From positions 62,001 through 126,000 of the forward strand of contig CAVYOA010000008.1 of assembly GCA_963769945.1 (NCBI GenBank): a DNA stretch of 64,000 bases, given 5' to 3'. Every line of letters begins with the position of its first letter. Position 1 is the stretch's first letter. Positions 28,007 to 36,851 of the stretch are shown here, in pieces. The notes beneath the pieces were generated by a model. The model was given only the letters and a program-made list of their open reading frames with translations, searched no databases and was not told the origin of the DNA. The stretch is from WHSW01 sp963769945 (GTDB taxonomy: Bacteria > Actinomycetota > Thermoleophilia > Solirubrobacterales > 70-9). The position numbers and the translations under genes are program-made.

Positions 28007-28993
28007 GTGGTCACGATCGTCTGCGCGAGTCTGACCGGCCTCGCTCTGGGAGCGCTGATGGCGCGCGGAAGGATCTGCTTCAACGCCGGCGTGCGCCACG
28101 CGGTCTTCTCCGCCGATTCGAAGATCATGCGCGTCTTCGCGTTTGCCGTCGCCTTCCAACTGCTGGCATTGCCGCTGTTGCTCGGTGCCGGCGTAGATCC
28201 GTTGGAGGCGAACGTCGACGCCGGCTCACCGGCGCTGCTGCCGGTGGCCCAGCTCATCGGCGGGCTCACCTTCGGCATCGGCATGGCGCTGGCCGGCGGC
28301 TGCATCACCGGAATCCTGTGGAAGAGCGGAGCCGGATCGGTGGCAACGGCGATCGCCATCGCCGGCTTCGCCATCGGCGAGCTCGTCATTCGCGGGCCAT
28401 TGGATTCAGTGATCGCTGGTCTCGACGACGCGTGGCGACCCGCCCAGGGCGCCCTGCCCGAGCTCACGGGGATCGCCTATACGCCACTCGCGCTCGTCGT
28501 CGGCGCGATCGTCTTGATCGCGCTGATGCGCAAGTCACGTATCGGTTTCGTCCTCGGCCTCGGCCTCGGAACCATCGGCGCCCTCGCCTGGGTCGCCGCC
28601 GACCTCTCGGGCTATGGCTACGGGCTCGGCTTCGTCGGCGGCGCCGAGGGCACTCGCACGGCGATCGCCGACGCTGGGCCGGTCCCGTTTCAGCTTTTTC
28701 TCGCACTTGGCGTCGTTGCCGGTGCTGCGATCGCGATCCGCGGCCCGCTGCGCCGGCCCGACGGCGCCCGCGCCGCGCGCGCCCTCGGCGGCGGCATCTT
28801 GATGGGCGTCGGCGGCAACATCGCCCACGGCTGCAACATTGGCCACGGCGTCACCGGCATCCCGCTGCTCTCCCTCGGCTCACTGCTCGCGGTCGCGGCG
28901 ATGGCCGTTGGCGCCGTGCTCACCTGGCGCTATCTGCTGCACCCACTGCCGAAGCTGCGCGGCAGCGAGCGTCCGGAGGCAGTCGGCTGGTGA
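28007..28993 (+). CDS. YeeE/YedE family sulfur-compound transporter
   Basis: A 328-residue polytopic membrane protein with about nine hydrophobic segments. Three conserved cysteine elements mark the family: RGRICFNAG near residue 22, GGCITG near 99 and HGCNIGHG near 280. In the characterised thiosulfate transporter TsuA these cysteines pass thiosulfate through the membrane. It is a fused two-repeat form (both halves have a cysteine motif). GTG 28007 follows a 54-base gap. No TusA or rhodanese gene lies beside it, so thiosulfate or a related sulfur species is the best guess for substrate. Confidence 0.9.
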   Translation: MVTIVCASLTGLALGALMARGRICFNAGVRHAVFSADSKIMRVFAFAVAFQLLALPLLLGAGVDPLEANVDAGSPALLPVAQLIGGLTFGIGMALAGGCITGILWKSGAGSVATAIAIAGFAIGELVIRGPLDSVIAGLDDAWRPAQGALPELTGIAYTPLALVVGAIVLIALMRKSRIGFVLGLGLGTIGALAWVAADLSGYGYGLGFVGGAEGTRTAIADAGPVPFQLFLALGVVAGAAIAIRGPLRRPDGARAARALGGGILMGVGGNIAHGCNIGHGVTGIPLLSLGSLLAVAAMAVGAVLTWRYLLHPLPKLRGSERPEAVGW

Positions 28994-29031
28994 GCTAACG
29001 GCGTCGTTGGGGCGCCGATCACCAACGTTAT

Positions 29032-30552
29032 CTAGTCGATGTAGCCTGCCGCCAACGCCGGCCCGGCGTCAACGTTGACCGGGGGCTCGGGCCCGGCGAT
29101 CGCCGGAGCGACACGACTCTTGCCCTTCTTCGACGCGATGAACTTGATCGTGATCGATTTCGTCGCTCCGGAAGTGGCGCCGTCGGGGACGAATGTGATC
29201 TGCAGCTTGTACTTGCCCGGCTTCATTCCCTTGGGCAGCTTCAGCTTGAAGCCGAAAGTCCCGGCCTTCGCGATCACGCCGGAGCCCTTGGCGAGGATCT
29301 TCGGCCCCTTCGTCAGCGCCGCCTGGAAAGCGCCCGGCTCCGACGCCGTCAGCGCCAGCAGCAGGGGCGTGAGCTTCTTCGCCAACTTGTACTTCTTCGG
29401 CGCGACAACGTCGAGGCTGCCGATGCTTGTCTTCTGCGTGCCTCCGTCCCCGCCAATCTCGTCCGGTTTCGGCGGCTTGACGATCGTGCCTTCGTCGCCG
29501 GTGCCGTCGGCAGCTTTCTTGACGACGACATCGACGCTGTCAGAGCCGACATTTCCGGCGCCGTCCTGCCCGGTGAGCTGGACGCGATAGGTGCCCGGAT
29601 TGCCGTAGGTGTGGGTGATGTTGGCGCCCTGCTTGTTCGGCGTGTTGTCGCCGAAGTCCCACGTGAACGGCCCCGCGAGGCCCGAGGCACCGTCGCTGCC
29701 GGAGGCGCTGAAGGTAACGAGGTCGCCGGTGGCCGGGGTGGTGTCGCTCGCCTGCGCGTCGATCGCCGGCGGGGCGCGGTCGAGGATGACGCTGCCGCAG
29801 GAGGAGTTGGCGAGGTTGGCCGAGCCCGCGGTCCATCCTGACCCGGTGGCCGGGTTGATGAACTGGTTGACGTGCGTGGGCAGTGGGCCGGAAGTCTCGT
29901 TGGCGGTGGGGTCTGGGTCGGGGATCGACTGGTCGGCGGCGCTGGCGCAGAGATAGACCGGGCCATCGGGCTGTGACGTGAAGTCGTACATGCAGTCGAA
30001 CGAGTTCTGCTTCGGGTTGCCGGGCGCGGCGAAGCGCGTCCCGTTGACGACACTGCACTGCGGCGTGTAGGAGTGCAAGTCGGCGTTGGTGCACGGCGCG
30101 GTGCGGCTCTGGCAGACGAACACGGCCGCGTTGTTTCCGCCGGCGAACCAGGGGTGGCTGAGCGAGTCGTAGTAGTCGATGTGCATCAGGATCTGCGGGT
30201 TGTTCGTGTAGTTGGCGGTGCCGGCCGCGTACACGGTCAGCTGCGGTTGGTTGAGGTCGATCACGGTCGACGACGAGCAGTGGGCCCCGCTGCAGGGGTA
30301 GATGCCAGACGACGCAAGGTATTCGCTCGGATAGACGCCGACCAGCGTCCCGTCGGCAAGCCCGTTCTCCGTTTGGCTGAACGTGCTTGCCCCGCCGTAC
30401 GTGTAGTAAGTCGTGTTTGACGGAGTGCAGCCACGGTCGACCGCACTCGGTCGGTAAACGGTGATGCAGTAGCGGCAGTCGCTTGGTGAGCGAGAGCTGA
30501 GAGACTCGGGTCGCCAAGGTTGCGCCCCGCTCTCGACGCTGGACCAAGCTGG
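29032..30552 (-). CDS. secreted PKD-domain protein, 5' end unclear
   Basis: The frame is open from the stop of the Rieske gene (30553) down to 29032, and its translation is protein-like throughout: cysteine-containing DCRYCITVYRPS, GVYPSEYLASSG, DLNQPQLTVYAAG, then a PKD domain (PFTWDFGDNTPN, THTYGNPGTYRVQLTG) near residues 260-350 and a lysine-rich C-terminal domain (PKGMKPGKYKLQITF). There is no in-frame ATG, GTG or TTG between 30552 and the GTG at 30264, which would cut off well-formed sequence, and no signal peptide is found in any frame. The 5' end is therefore probably damaged by an indel or deletion. The full start cannot be placed. Confidence 0.65.
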   Translation of the reverse strand, partial: PAWSSVESGAQPWRPESLSSRSPSDCRYCITVYRPSAVDRGCTPSNTTYYTYGGASTFSQTENGLADGTLVGVYPSEYLASSGIYPCSGAHCSSSTVIDLNQPQLTVYAAGTANYTNNPQILMHIDYYDSLSHPWFAGGNNAAVFVCQSRTAPCTNADLHSYTPQCSVVNGTRFAAPGNPKQNSFDCMYDFTSQPDGPVYLCASAADQSIPDPDPTANETSGPLPTHVNQFINPATGSGWTAGSANLANSSCGSVILDRAPPAIDAQASDTTPATGDLVTFSASGSDGASGLAGPFTWDFGDNTPNKQGANITHTYGNPGTYRVQLTGQDGAGNVGSDSVDVVVKKAADGTGDEGTIVKPPKPDEIGGDGGTQKTSIGSLDVVAPKKYKLAKKLTPLLLALTASEPGAFQAALTKGPKILAKGSGVIAKAGTFGFKLKLPKGMKPGKYKLQITFVPDGATSGATKSITIKFIASKKGKSRVAPAIAGPEPPVNVDAGPALAAGYID

Positions 30553-31419
30553 TCAGCCGCCCGCGGCGAGGCGGATCTCGATCCGTCCTTCGCGCTCGCG
30601 AACCTCGTATGCCGGCTGCGGCTGTGTCGCGGGGCCACGAATTATTGAGCCGTCGCGAACGTCGAAGCGCGATCCATGACAGGGGCACTCGATCTCGTGG
30701 CCGTCGAGCGCGCCCTCGCTGAGCGAGCAGCCTCGGTGCGAGCAGCGATCGTGGACCGCGTGCAGCACACCCCCGTCGCGCAGGAGGCAAACCGGAGTCT
30801 CATCGACCACCACCGAAAGGGGAGTTCGCTCGCCTAGCTGAGACGCATCGGCGGCAGCGCGCCACTCCTCGGGACCCGGGTCGAAGCTCGTCTGATCGAC
30901 CCCCACTCCCTTGGCCAGCGTCAAGTGCCCGCCCAGGAATGCGGCGAACCCGAGCACACCGGCGCCGGCTCCCCCAAGGGCAATGCCCTTGGCGCGCGAC
31001 CCGCGCCGGCGCGCCCTAAGAGAAGCCGCGTAGAGCGCGAGCGCGACAGCGTTGGAGCCCGCATGCGCGAGGCCGACGCGCCGGACCGCGTCGTCGCCGT
31101 ATTCGCTGTCGGCCCAATCGCTGGCGCCAGTGAGCGCGGTCGGGCCGTAGGCGGCGATGCCGATCGCGATCAGGCGCTCGCTCGCTTGCGCGCTCTTCTT
31201 GCCCCCGAAAAGGTCGAGCATCGTGGCGCTCGTGAACGAGCCAATGACCACGTCGGTGAGCAGCGGATGCAGCGCGTGGCCGAGCCACGTGCCGCTGATC
31301 GCATCCTTGACGGCCCCGGGTGAAAGCACGCCGCGCACTCTCTCTGCGATCAGCTTCGCGGGCGCGTCGAGAGCCGAGGCGCCCTCGACGCTTTTTACCG
31401 CGGTCTCGAACGGCTCCAT
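30553..31419 (-). CDS. DUF2231 membrane domain fused to Rieske [2Fe-2S] domain
   Basis: A 288-residue two-domain protein. Residues about 45-185 are a DUF2231-like membrane region (GHALHPLLTDVVIGSFTSA, later GVLGFAAFLGGHLTL). Residues about 195-285 are a Rieske domain with both ligand loops, CSHRGC and CPCHGS, of the small ferredoxin type (RFDVRDGSIIRGPATQP). It would hold a [2Fe-2S] cluster facing the cytosol or cell surface and pass electrons to an unknown partner. ATG 31419 has a GAGAGGAG ribosome-binding site 4 bases upstream. The following PKD frame begins immediately after its stop. Confidence 0.88.
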   Translation of the reverse strand: MEPFETAVKSVEGASALDAPAKLIAERVRGVLSPGAVKDAISGTWLGHALHPLLTDVVIGSFTSATMLDLFGGKKSAQASERLIAIGIAAYGPTALTGASDWADSEYGDDAVRRVGLAHAGSNAVALALYAASLRARRRGSRAKGIALGGAGAGVLGFAAFLGGHLTLAKGVGVDQTSFDPGPEEWRAAADASQLGERTPLSVVVDETPVCLLRDGGVLHAVHDRCSHRGCSLSEGALDGHEIECPCHGSRFDVRDGSIIRGPATQPQPAYEVREREGRIEIRLAAGG

Positions 31420-31549
31420 GGCTCTCCTCTCGCGTTGAAGTCGGTGGCGATGCCGCGAAACGACACTTGGCTTCCGATACCCAACCGTCGGGGGAGCTAA
31501 CGGTACGCAGCGCTCAGCGGGTACTCAGGTCCGTGCCTGGGCTCGAGCT

Positions 31550-33278
31550 CTACTTCGGTCCCGAGCCGTTCGGCCGTTTCTGCTTCTTGCCCTTGACGCG
31601 AACCGAGCCACGCATGAACGGATGGATGCGACAGAAATAGGTGTAGGTCTTGCCGCGCTTGGTCAGCGGCGGAGTCGTGTAGGTGTTCGAGCCGGTCGTG
31701 ACCTCGCTCGATGTACCTGTGCCGTAGCCGAGCTGGCCTGAATCGAACTTGATCGGCCCGCTGGCAAGCGGATAGCCGATGCCGGAGCCGCGGTTGCAGG
31801 GGGCCTGGCATGAGGTGATGCTGTGCCAGACCTGCTGGGTCGGGGCCATGAACGAAAGCGCGTCGAAGTTGGTGAAGCTGACGCTTTGACCGCGGCGAAT
31901 CAGGGGCGGGCGCATCGCGCTCGTCGGGTAGTTACGAAGTGCCGAATAGCCACCGACCGAGTAACCGAAGCCCTTCACCTTGAGCCCGGACTCCGGGACC
32001 CGGCGCCCCTTGCTCGCGAGCTTTCGGGGATCTGGCAGCTTCAGGTTCTTGTTCGCCTTGAAGTCGATGTTCTCCGGAAGGCGCCCGTGGGTGAGGACGC
32101 CGCCTGCGTCGTACATCGAGCGCACAGCCGCCTCGTCATCGAACGGGTCCCTCGCCGCTGGATCGTCCGCCGTGCTGACGGCGAGCGGGAGAATGCCCAT
32201 CGACTCATACCAAGACGCCTTGCGCACGTCATAGGTCGCGTTGATCGAGACCGTATCGCCGCCATTGAGCTCTATCCGCCACTCGGGCCTCGTTGCTTCC
32301 ATGCTCACGTCCCAGCTCACGGCGCCGGCCGGTTCGTAGTACTTGGCGTCGGAGCGAAACAGCTGTCTCACCTCGGCGGGATCGTCGCCGTCGACCCCAC
32401 CGGCATCGGGGCCATCTCGTGCGACCTCGAGGTCGACGTGCAGGCCGCCGGGATGCAGGTGCCCGGCGCCGAAGACCAGATGTTCGCGCGTTGTCGGCGT
32501 TGCCTGGCACGGTCCAGCGAGCGGCATTGCTGATCTTCGATCGCTCCTCGTAGCCCGGCGCGGCGGGATCGGTGGGGACGTCATCGGGGAAGACGAACTC
32601 GCCGTCGCCGTCGGCGTCGAAGCCACGCTCGGCGTCGAACACGGGATAGATCTGAGGGGCGCCGGCGACGTCGAGCCACTGGATCGTCGCGGGCTCGATA
32701 TCGGTGCGCTGCGGTGTCGTCTCGGGAACCCAGTCGATCTCCCAGGTGAGATAGATCTGGCGACCGCCGACCGCGGTCAGGTTGTGGATCATGTGGTTGA
32801 TGCCCCAGTTCGCGTTCCCAGTGGTCTCAAAGCCGTAGCCCTGAGGGAAGTTCGGATACGTCTTCTCCTCCCCGGAGGCAAACGTCGGCCCGCCACTGGG
32901 GCCGCCGAGCGCAAGCCAGACGACGTGATGCAGGTGCAGGTCCCAGACCGAGGGGGTGACAAGCGAGCCGTCGGGCTTGACCTCGACCATGCTCGGCTTG
33001 AAGCGCGTGATGTATCCAGGGGCACTGGAGCTGAAGGCGCTGGCGTCGCCCGGGCCGCTCAGCTTCTGCGCATTCGGGCAGGTCTTGGTGATCGCGAACT
33101 CGTTCAGGTTCTGACCCGGATAGATCGGGATCGCGTCCGTGCGACAGCTATAGGTGGTCATGCCTGGGTAGCTCGCGGCGTCGAGGATCTCCTCCTGGGC
33201 GCTCGCCGGCGCGGCCGAGATCAGCGTGGCCGAGACCACGGCAACCACCGTCCCCCAGCGAAGTCTGCGTCCCTGCAT
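31550..33278 (-). pseudogene. secreted SURNod19-like protein with C-terminal cupredoxin domain, frameshifted
   Basis: ATG 33278 begins a signal peptide (VVAVVSATLISAAPASA). The N-terminal part has HLHHVVWLALGG and INHMIHNLTAV; after the break comes GAGHLHPGGLHVDLE. The paired HH and GHLHPGG elements resemble stress up-regulated Nod19 proteins. The C-terminus is a cupredoxin: VWHSITSC, then YFCRIHPFMRGSVRVK, with the His, Cys, His and Met of a type 1 copper site. The frame breaks near 32484-32490; dropping one base from GCGCGAAC on the minus strand joins DNAEHLVFGAGH. If joined it is about 575 residues. Likely an extracellular copper protein; family name moderately sure. Confidence 0.6.
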
Positions 33279-33391
33279 ACGTCCATTGTGGCGCATGCAA
33301 CGGGCGCGGCTCTTTTGCTCGTGCGAGGACGGGCGGTGCATGCCGCGCTGGGAGTTAGGACGAGCCAGGTTTTGAGGAGTACGCTCGGCTC

Positions 33392-35104
33392 ATGCCCTGG
33401 CGACTCGCCGGCCTTGTCGGCACCTTGATCTTCGTCTCGGCGGCGCCGGCAGCTGCCACCACGTATTGCGTCGCGCCGGCGACCGGGTGTGGCGGCGGCC
33501 AGCAGCCGACGTTGGCGGCGGGACTGAGCGCGGCGCTTGCCAACTCAGGCGCGGATGTCGTTCAGCTCGGTGCCACGACTTACAACGACGGACCGTGGAG
33601 CTACTCGGACGGGACCGGCACGAACCCGGTGACGGTCCGCGGTGCCGGCGCGCTCAACTCCCAGCTGGTCTCATTCACTTCGGGAGCGACGCTCTCGTTG
33701 ACGAATGGCAGCGTCGACAACGCCGTTATCGCCAACGGCACCAGCGGCGGCGTCGGGCTCAGCCTCCAAGTGGGCACGCTGTCGAACTCAATAGTTCAGG
33801 TGCCCGCGAACGGCCGCGGGGTCGATGCGGTGTTAGCGGTGATCGAGGAGTCGGCGATCGTGCCCGTTAGCAGCGGCGGCGGCCACACCGCTGTCCTCGC
33901 CGACAACTCGACCATCCGCCATACCTCGATTTCGACCACCAATGGGATCGAGGTCAACAACCCGCCAGTCAACGTGCGGCGCTCGACCATCGTCACCCAG
34001 GGCTACGGGTTGCAGAGCCCCTGGAGCTCGACCTCGATCTCGGACTCGCTGATCGTGCTCAACGACCCGACCGCGGTCGGCGTCCAAGGTATCTGCGATC
34101 TCGCAATCGGCACGATCACGATCGACGCACAGAACCTGACCGTGACCGGAGCCGGCAGCGGCGGCATCGCCTTTCGCAGCATCGGCGGCCAGGGCTGCGG
34201 CGGCCACGTCGCCGTGTCCAGCACCCTCGTGCACAACGTCGGCACGACGGTCGACTGTGCGCCGGGCATCGGCTCCGCCTCGGTGGCGGTGAGCTATTCC
34301 GATGTCGATCTCGCCGGCCCCGGGAAGGTGACGGGTAACTGCAACGGAGGCGCGGTCGATGCCGGCAACAACTTCCTCGCCGATCCCAAGCTCGCCACGC
34401 CGGCCACGCTGTCGCCCGTGCCACGCTATGACTCACCGTTGATCGACGCGGGCGATCCGGCGCCGCCGGGACAACCCACCGATCTGCCGGGCCTGCCGCG
34501 GGCAGTCAACGGACGCCGCGACGTCGGCGCCTTCGAATACGGGCGCCGCGCGCCGGAGCTGAGTGTCGCTTCGAGCCCCGCGACGCCGGCGGCCGGCGTG
34601 CCGGTCACGTTCACCGCGACTACCTCGGATTTAGACCTCGGGGACGCGGTGGCCGTTGCCTGGAGCTTCGACGACGGCGCGACCGCGGCCGGGAATGAGG
34701 TCAGTCATGCCTTCGCTACGGCCGGCGTGCACACCGCGACCGCAACAGCCACCGACTCCGCGGGGGTAACGACGGTCCGCAGCGCCACCGTCACCGTCGA
34801 GAGCCCGAATCAAGGCCAGGACAAGATCGCGCCTGAAACGCAGTTGACCAAGCAGCCGAAGAAGCAAACGAGCAAGCGCAAGGCGGTCTTCGCCTTCTCA
34901 TCGAGCGAGTCAGGGTCCAGTTTCGAATGCAAGCTCGACAAGGGCGAGTTCGATCCCTGCAGCTCACCTTTCAAAAAGAAGGTGAAGGCCGGGCGCAAAC
35001 CGATCACCCACAAGTTCTCGGTCGTAGCCATCGACAGCGCCGGAAACCGCGACGCGACGCCAGCGAGCTATAGCTGGAAGGTCAAGCCCAAAGCGAAGAA
35101 GTAA
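33392..35104 (+). CDS. secreted right-handed beta-helix protein with PKD domain
   Basis: A 570-residue exported protein. Signal peptide LAGLVGTLIFVSAAPAAA. Residues 25-380 are a serine/threonine/valine-rich repetitive region typical of parallel beta-helix (pectate-lyase-like) folds, ending in the choice-of-anchor element SPLIDAGDPAPPGQPTD and NGRRDVGAFEYG. A PKD domain follows (AVAWSFDDGATAAGN, THAFATAGVHTATATATD-like, near 410-475). The C-terminal domain contains FECKLDKGEFDPCSSPF, a short two-cysteine module common in actinobacterial surface proteins, and a very basic tail. Probably cell-surface carbohydrate binding; no catalytic residues identified. Confidence 0.85.
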   Translation: MPWRLAGLVGTLIFVSAAPAAATTYCVAPATGCGGGQQPTLAAGLSAALANSGADVVQLGATTYNDGPWSYSDGTGTNPVTVRGAGALNSQLVSFTSGATLSLTNGSVDNAVIANGTSGGVGLSLQVGTLSNSIVQVPANGRGVDAVLAVIEESAIVPVSSGGGHTAVLADNSTIRHTSISTTNGIEVNNPPVNVRRSTIVTQGYGLQSPWSSTSISDSLIVLNDPTAVGVQGICDLAIGTITIDAQNLTVTGAGSGGIAFRSIGGQGCGGHVAVSSTLVHNVGTTVDCAPGIGSASVAVSYSDVDLAGPGKVTGNCNGGAVDAGNNFLADPKLATPATLSPVPRYDSPLIDAGDPAPPGQPTDLPGLPRAVNGRRDVGAFEYGRRAPELSVASSPATPAAGVPVTFTATTSDLDLGDAVAVAWSFDDGATAAGNEVSHAFATAGVHTATATATDSAGVTTVRSATVTVESPNQGQDKIAPETQLTKQPKKQTSKRKAVFAFSSSESGSSFECKLDKGEFDPCSSPFKKKVKAGRKPITHKFSVVAIDSAGNRDATPASYSWKVKPKAKK

Positions 35105-35128
35105 CGCTGCCAGGCTCGCGGCCGGCGA

Positions 35129-35425
35129 CTAGTTGCCGCCGCCGCTCTGTGCGCCGCCGCCACCGCTGGCGTCGCCGCCGCCACTGGTGTCCGCACCACC
35201 ACCATCGCTGGTTTCGCCGCCACCGATGTTGACATCGCCAATGTTGACGCTGACTTCAAGCAGCACCAGAGGCCAGAGCAGGATCGCGAGCAACATCTCC
35301 GCAATCTCCTCGAGGTTGTCGAGGTTTGAGAAGTAATTGCCCTCGTCACCGATGATGCCGGCCGCAACCAGGATCCCGACGACGAGATAGATGATGGAGA
35401 AGAGGCCGAATCGCATGCCGCGCAA
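35129..35425 (-). CDS. small two-helix membrane protein with Gly-rich tail
   Basis: A 98-residue protein (95 if ATG 35416 is used instead of TTG 35425). Two hydrophobic helices (FSIIYLVVGILVAAGIIG and LLAILLWPLVLLEVSV) are followed by a tail of Gly/Ser/Asp repeats such as GGGADTSGGGDASGGGG. The family is common in actinobacteria as a hypothetical membrane protein; I cannot give a function. It ends 24 bases from the convergent beta-helix gene. Confidence 0.7.
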   Translation of the reverse strand: MRGMRFGLFSIIYLVVGILVAAGIIGDEGNYFSNLDNLEEIAEMLLAILLWPLVLLEVSVNIGDVNIGGGETSDGGGADTSGGGDASGGGGAQSGGGN

Positions 35426-35632
35426 TATATGCCTTCCCCGGGGGCTGCGGCGCTGGCAAGCTGCGGCTGCACGCCGTCACCTCGCTACATTGCCCGCATG
35501 GCCGTACCGACCCACGTATGAGCCGCATGCGGAGACTCAGCCGCTCGCCGATGATCCGGCGCGGCGCGTTCGCCGCGGCTGAAGTCCGGCTGACCATCTC
35601 GCTGGCGGGAGACGCCGTGGCACCATGCCCGG

Positions 35633-36802
35633 GTGCGAAAGATCGAGATCGCCGAGCGCAGAGCCCGCCTCGCAAGGCGGCACCGCTTGGCAGCGGGCCA
35701 CCGTGCCGATGACGTCGTTGAGGCGACCGAGAGCATGGTCTGCTTGCACGCGACCGACCCGGTCACGATCTACCTCTCGGCCGTTGCGCGCGTCCAGGAC
35801 TTGGCGATCGGCGATCTCGAGCGCGAGCTTTACGCCGAGCGCTCGCTGGTCAAACACTTCGCGATGCGCCGCACCCTGTTCGTCTTTCCCCGGGCGACGC
35901 TGAGGGTCGCCCAGGCGGGCGCCAGCGATCGGGTCGCCGACTCGGAACGGCGGCGGCTGATCCGCGATGTTGAAAAAGCGGGCCTTCATCGCGACGGCGA
36001 GCGCTGGTTGTCTGCGGCAAGTGAGCAGGTGCTGGCGCTGCTGGCCGACGGCCGCGAAGCGACGTCCACTGAGCTACGCGCGGAGATTCCCTTGCTCGAG
36101 GGCTCAATCGCTTACGGCGAGGGCAAGTCCTGGGGCGGACAGCAGCCGGTGGGTCCGCGGGTATTGACGACGCTGTCTGCCGCGGGGCAGATCGTGCGGG
36201 CTTCGAATGCCGGCGCCTGGTCGGCCTCCAGGCCTCGTTGGGCCTCAACGAAGTCCTGGCTCGGCGAGGAGATCACGCCTTGCTCGCAGGCGGAGGGCGT
36301 AGCTGGCCTGGTCGAGCGCTGGCTTCGCACATTCGGCCCCGGAACGGAGGCCGACATCAAGTGGTGGCTGGGCTCGACCGTCGCGGCAGCGCGTCAGGCG
36401 CTAGTCGATCTCGAAGCGGTCGAAGTTGAGCTTGAGGGGAAGATCGGCTACCTGCTTTCAGACGACCTCGAGCCGACCGATCCGGTTGAACCGTGGGCGG
36501 CGCTGCTGCCGTCGCTGGACCCGACGACGATGGGCTGGTTCGAGCGCGACTGGTATCTCGGCGACTACAGGGCGCAGCTCTTCGACACCTCCGGTAACGC
36601 CGGGCCGACCATCTGGTGGGATGGGCGCACCGTCGGCGGCTGGCGCCAAAGCGAGAGCGGCGACGTCGAGCTGCAGCTGCTCGAGGACATCGGAGCCGAC
36701 GGGATGCGAGCGCTCGAAGTCGAGGCAGAGCGCCTGACGCAGTGGTTCGCCGGCAAACGCGTGCTGCCGAGGTTTCCGTCGCCGCTGTCGAAAGCGCTTT
36801 GA
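35633..36802 (+). CDS. winged-helix DNA-binding domain protein (AlkZ/YcaQ-like, HTH_42)
   Basis: A 389-residue protein of the family that includes the DNA glycosylase AlkZ (YcaQ). The N-terminal LHATDPVTIYLSAVAR near residues 38-53 is the family's first conserved block, followed by VKHFAMRRTLFVFP, and a C-terminal domain with LPSLDPTTMGWFERDWYLG and IWWDGRTVGGWRQ. The QxQ/QxD catalytic motif of characterised AlkZ enzymes is not present in that form (the matching block has ATD), so glycosylase activity is uncertain. GTG 35633 start. It stands alone between oppositely oriented genes. Confidence 0.8.
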   Translation: MRKIEIAERRARLARRHRLAAGHRADDVVEATESMVCLHATDPVTIYLSAVARVQDLAIGDLERELYAERSLVKHFAMRRTLFVFPRATLRVAQAGASDRVADSERRRLIRDVEKAGLHRDGERWLSAASEQVLALLADGREATSTELRAEIPLLEGSIAYGEGKSWGGQQPVGPRVLTTLSAAGQIVRASNAGAWSASRPRWASTKSWLGEEITPCSQAEGVAGLVERWLRTFGPGTEADIKWWLGSTVAAARQALVDLEAVEVELEGKIGYLLSDDLEPTDPVEPWAALLPSLDPTTMGWFERDWYLGDYRAQLFDTSGNAGPTIWWDGRTVGGWRQSESGDVELQLLEDIGADGMRALEVEAERLTQWFAGKRVLPRFPSPLSKAL

Positions 36803-36851
36803 CCGAGTCGCCTCGAGCGCCGGTGCCCCGCCGTCGTCGCGCATGGGTGCG

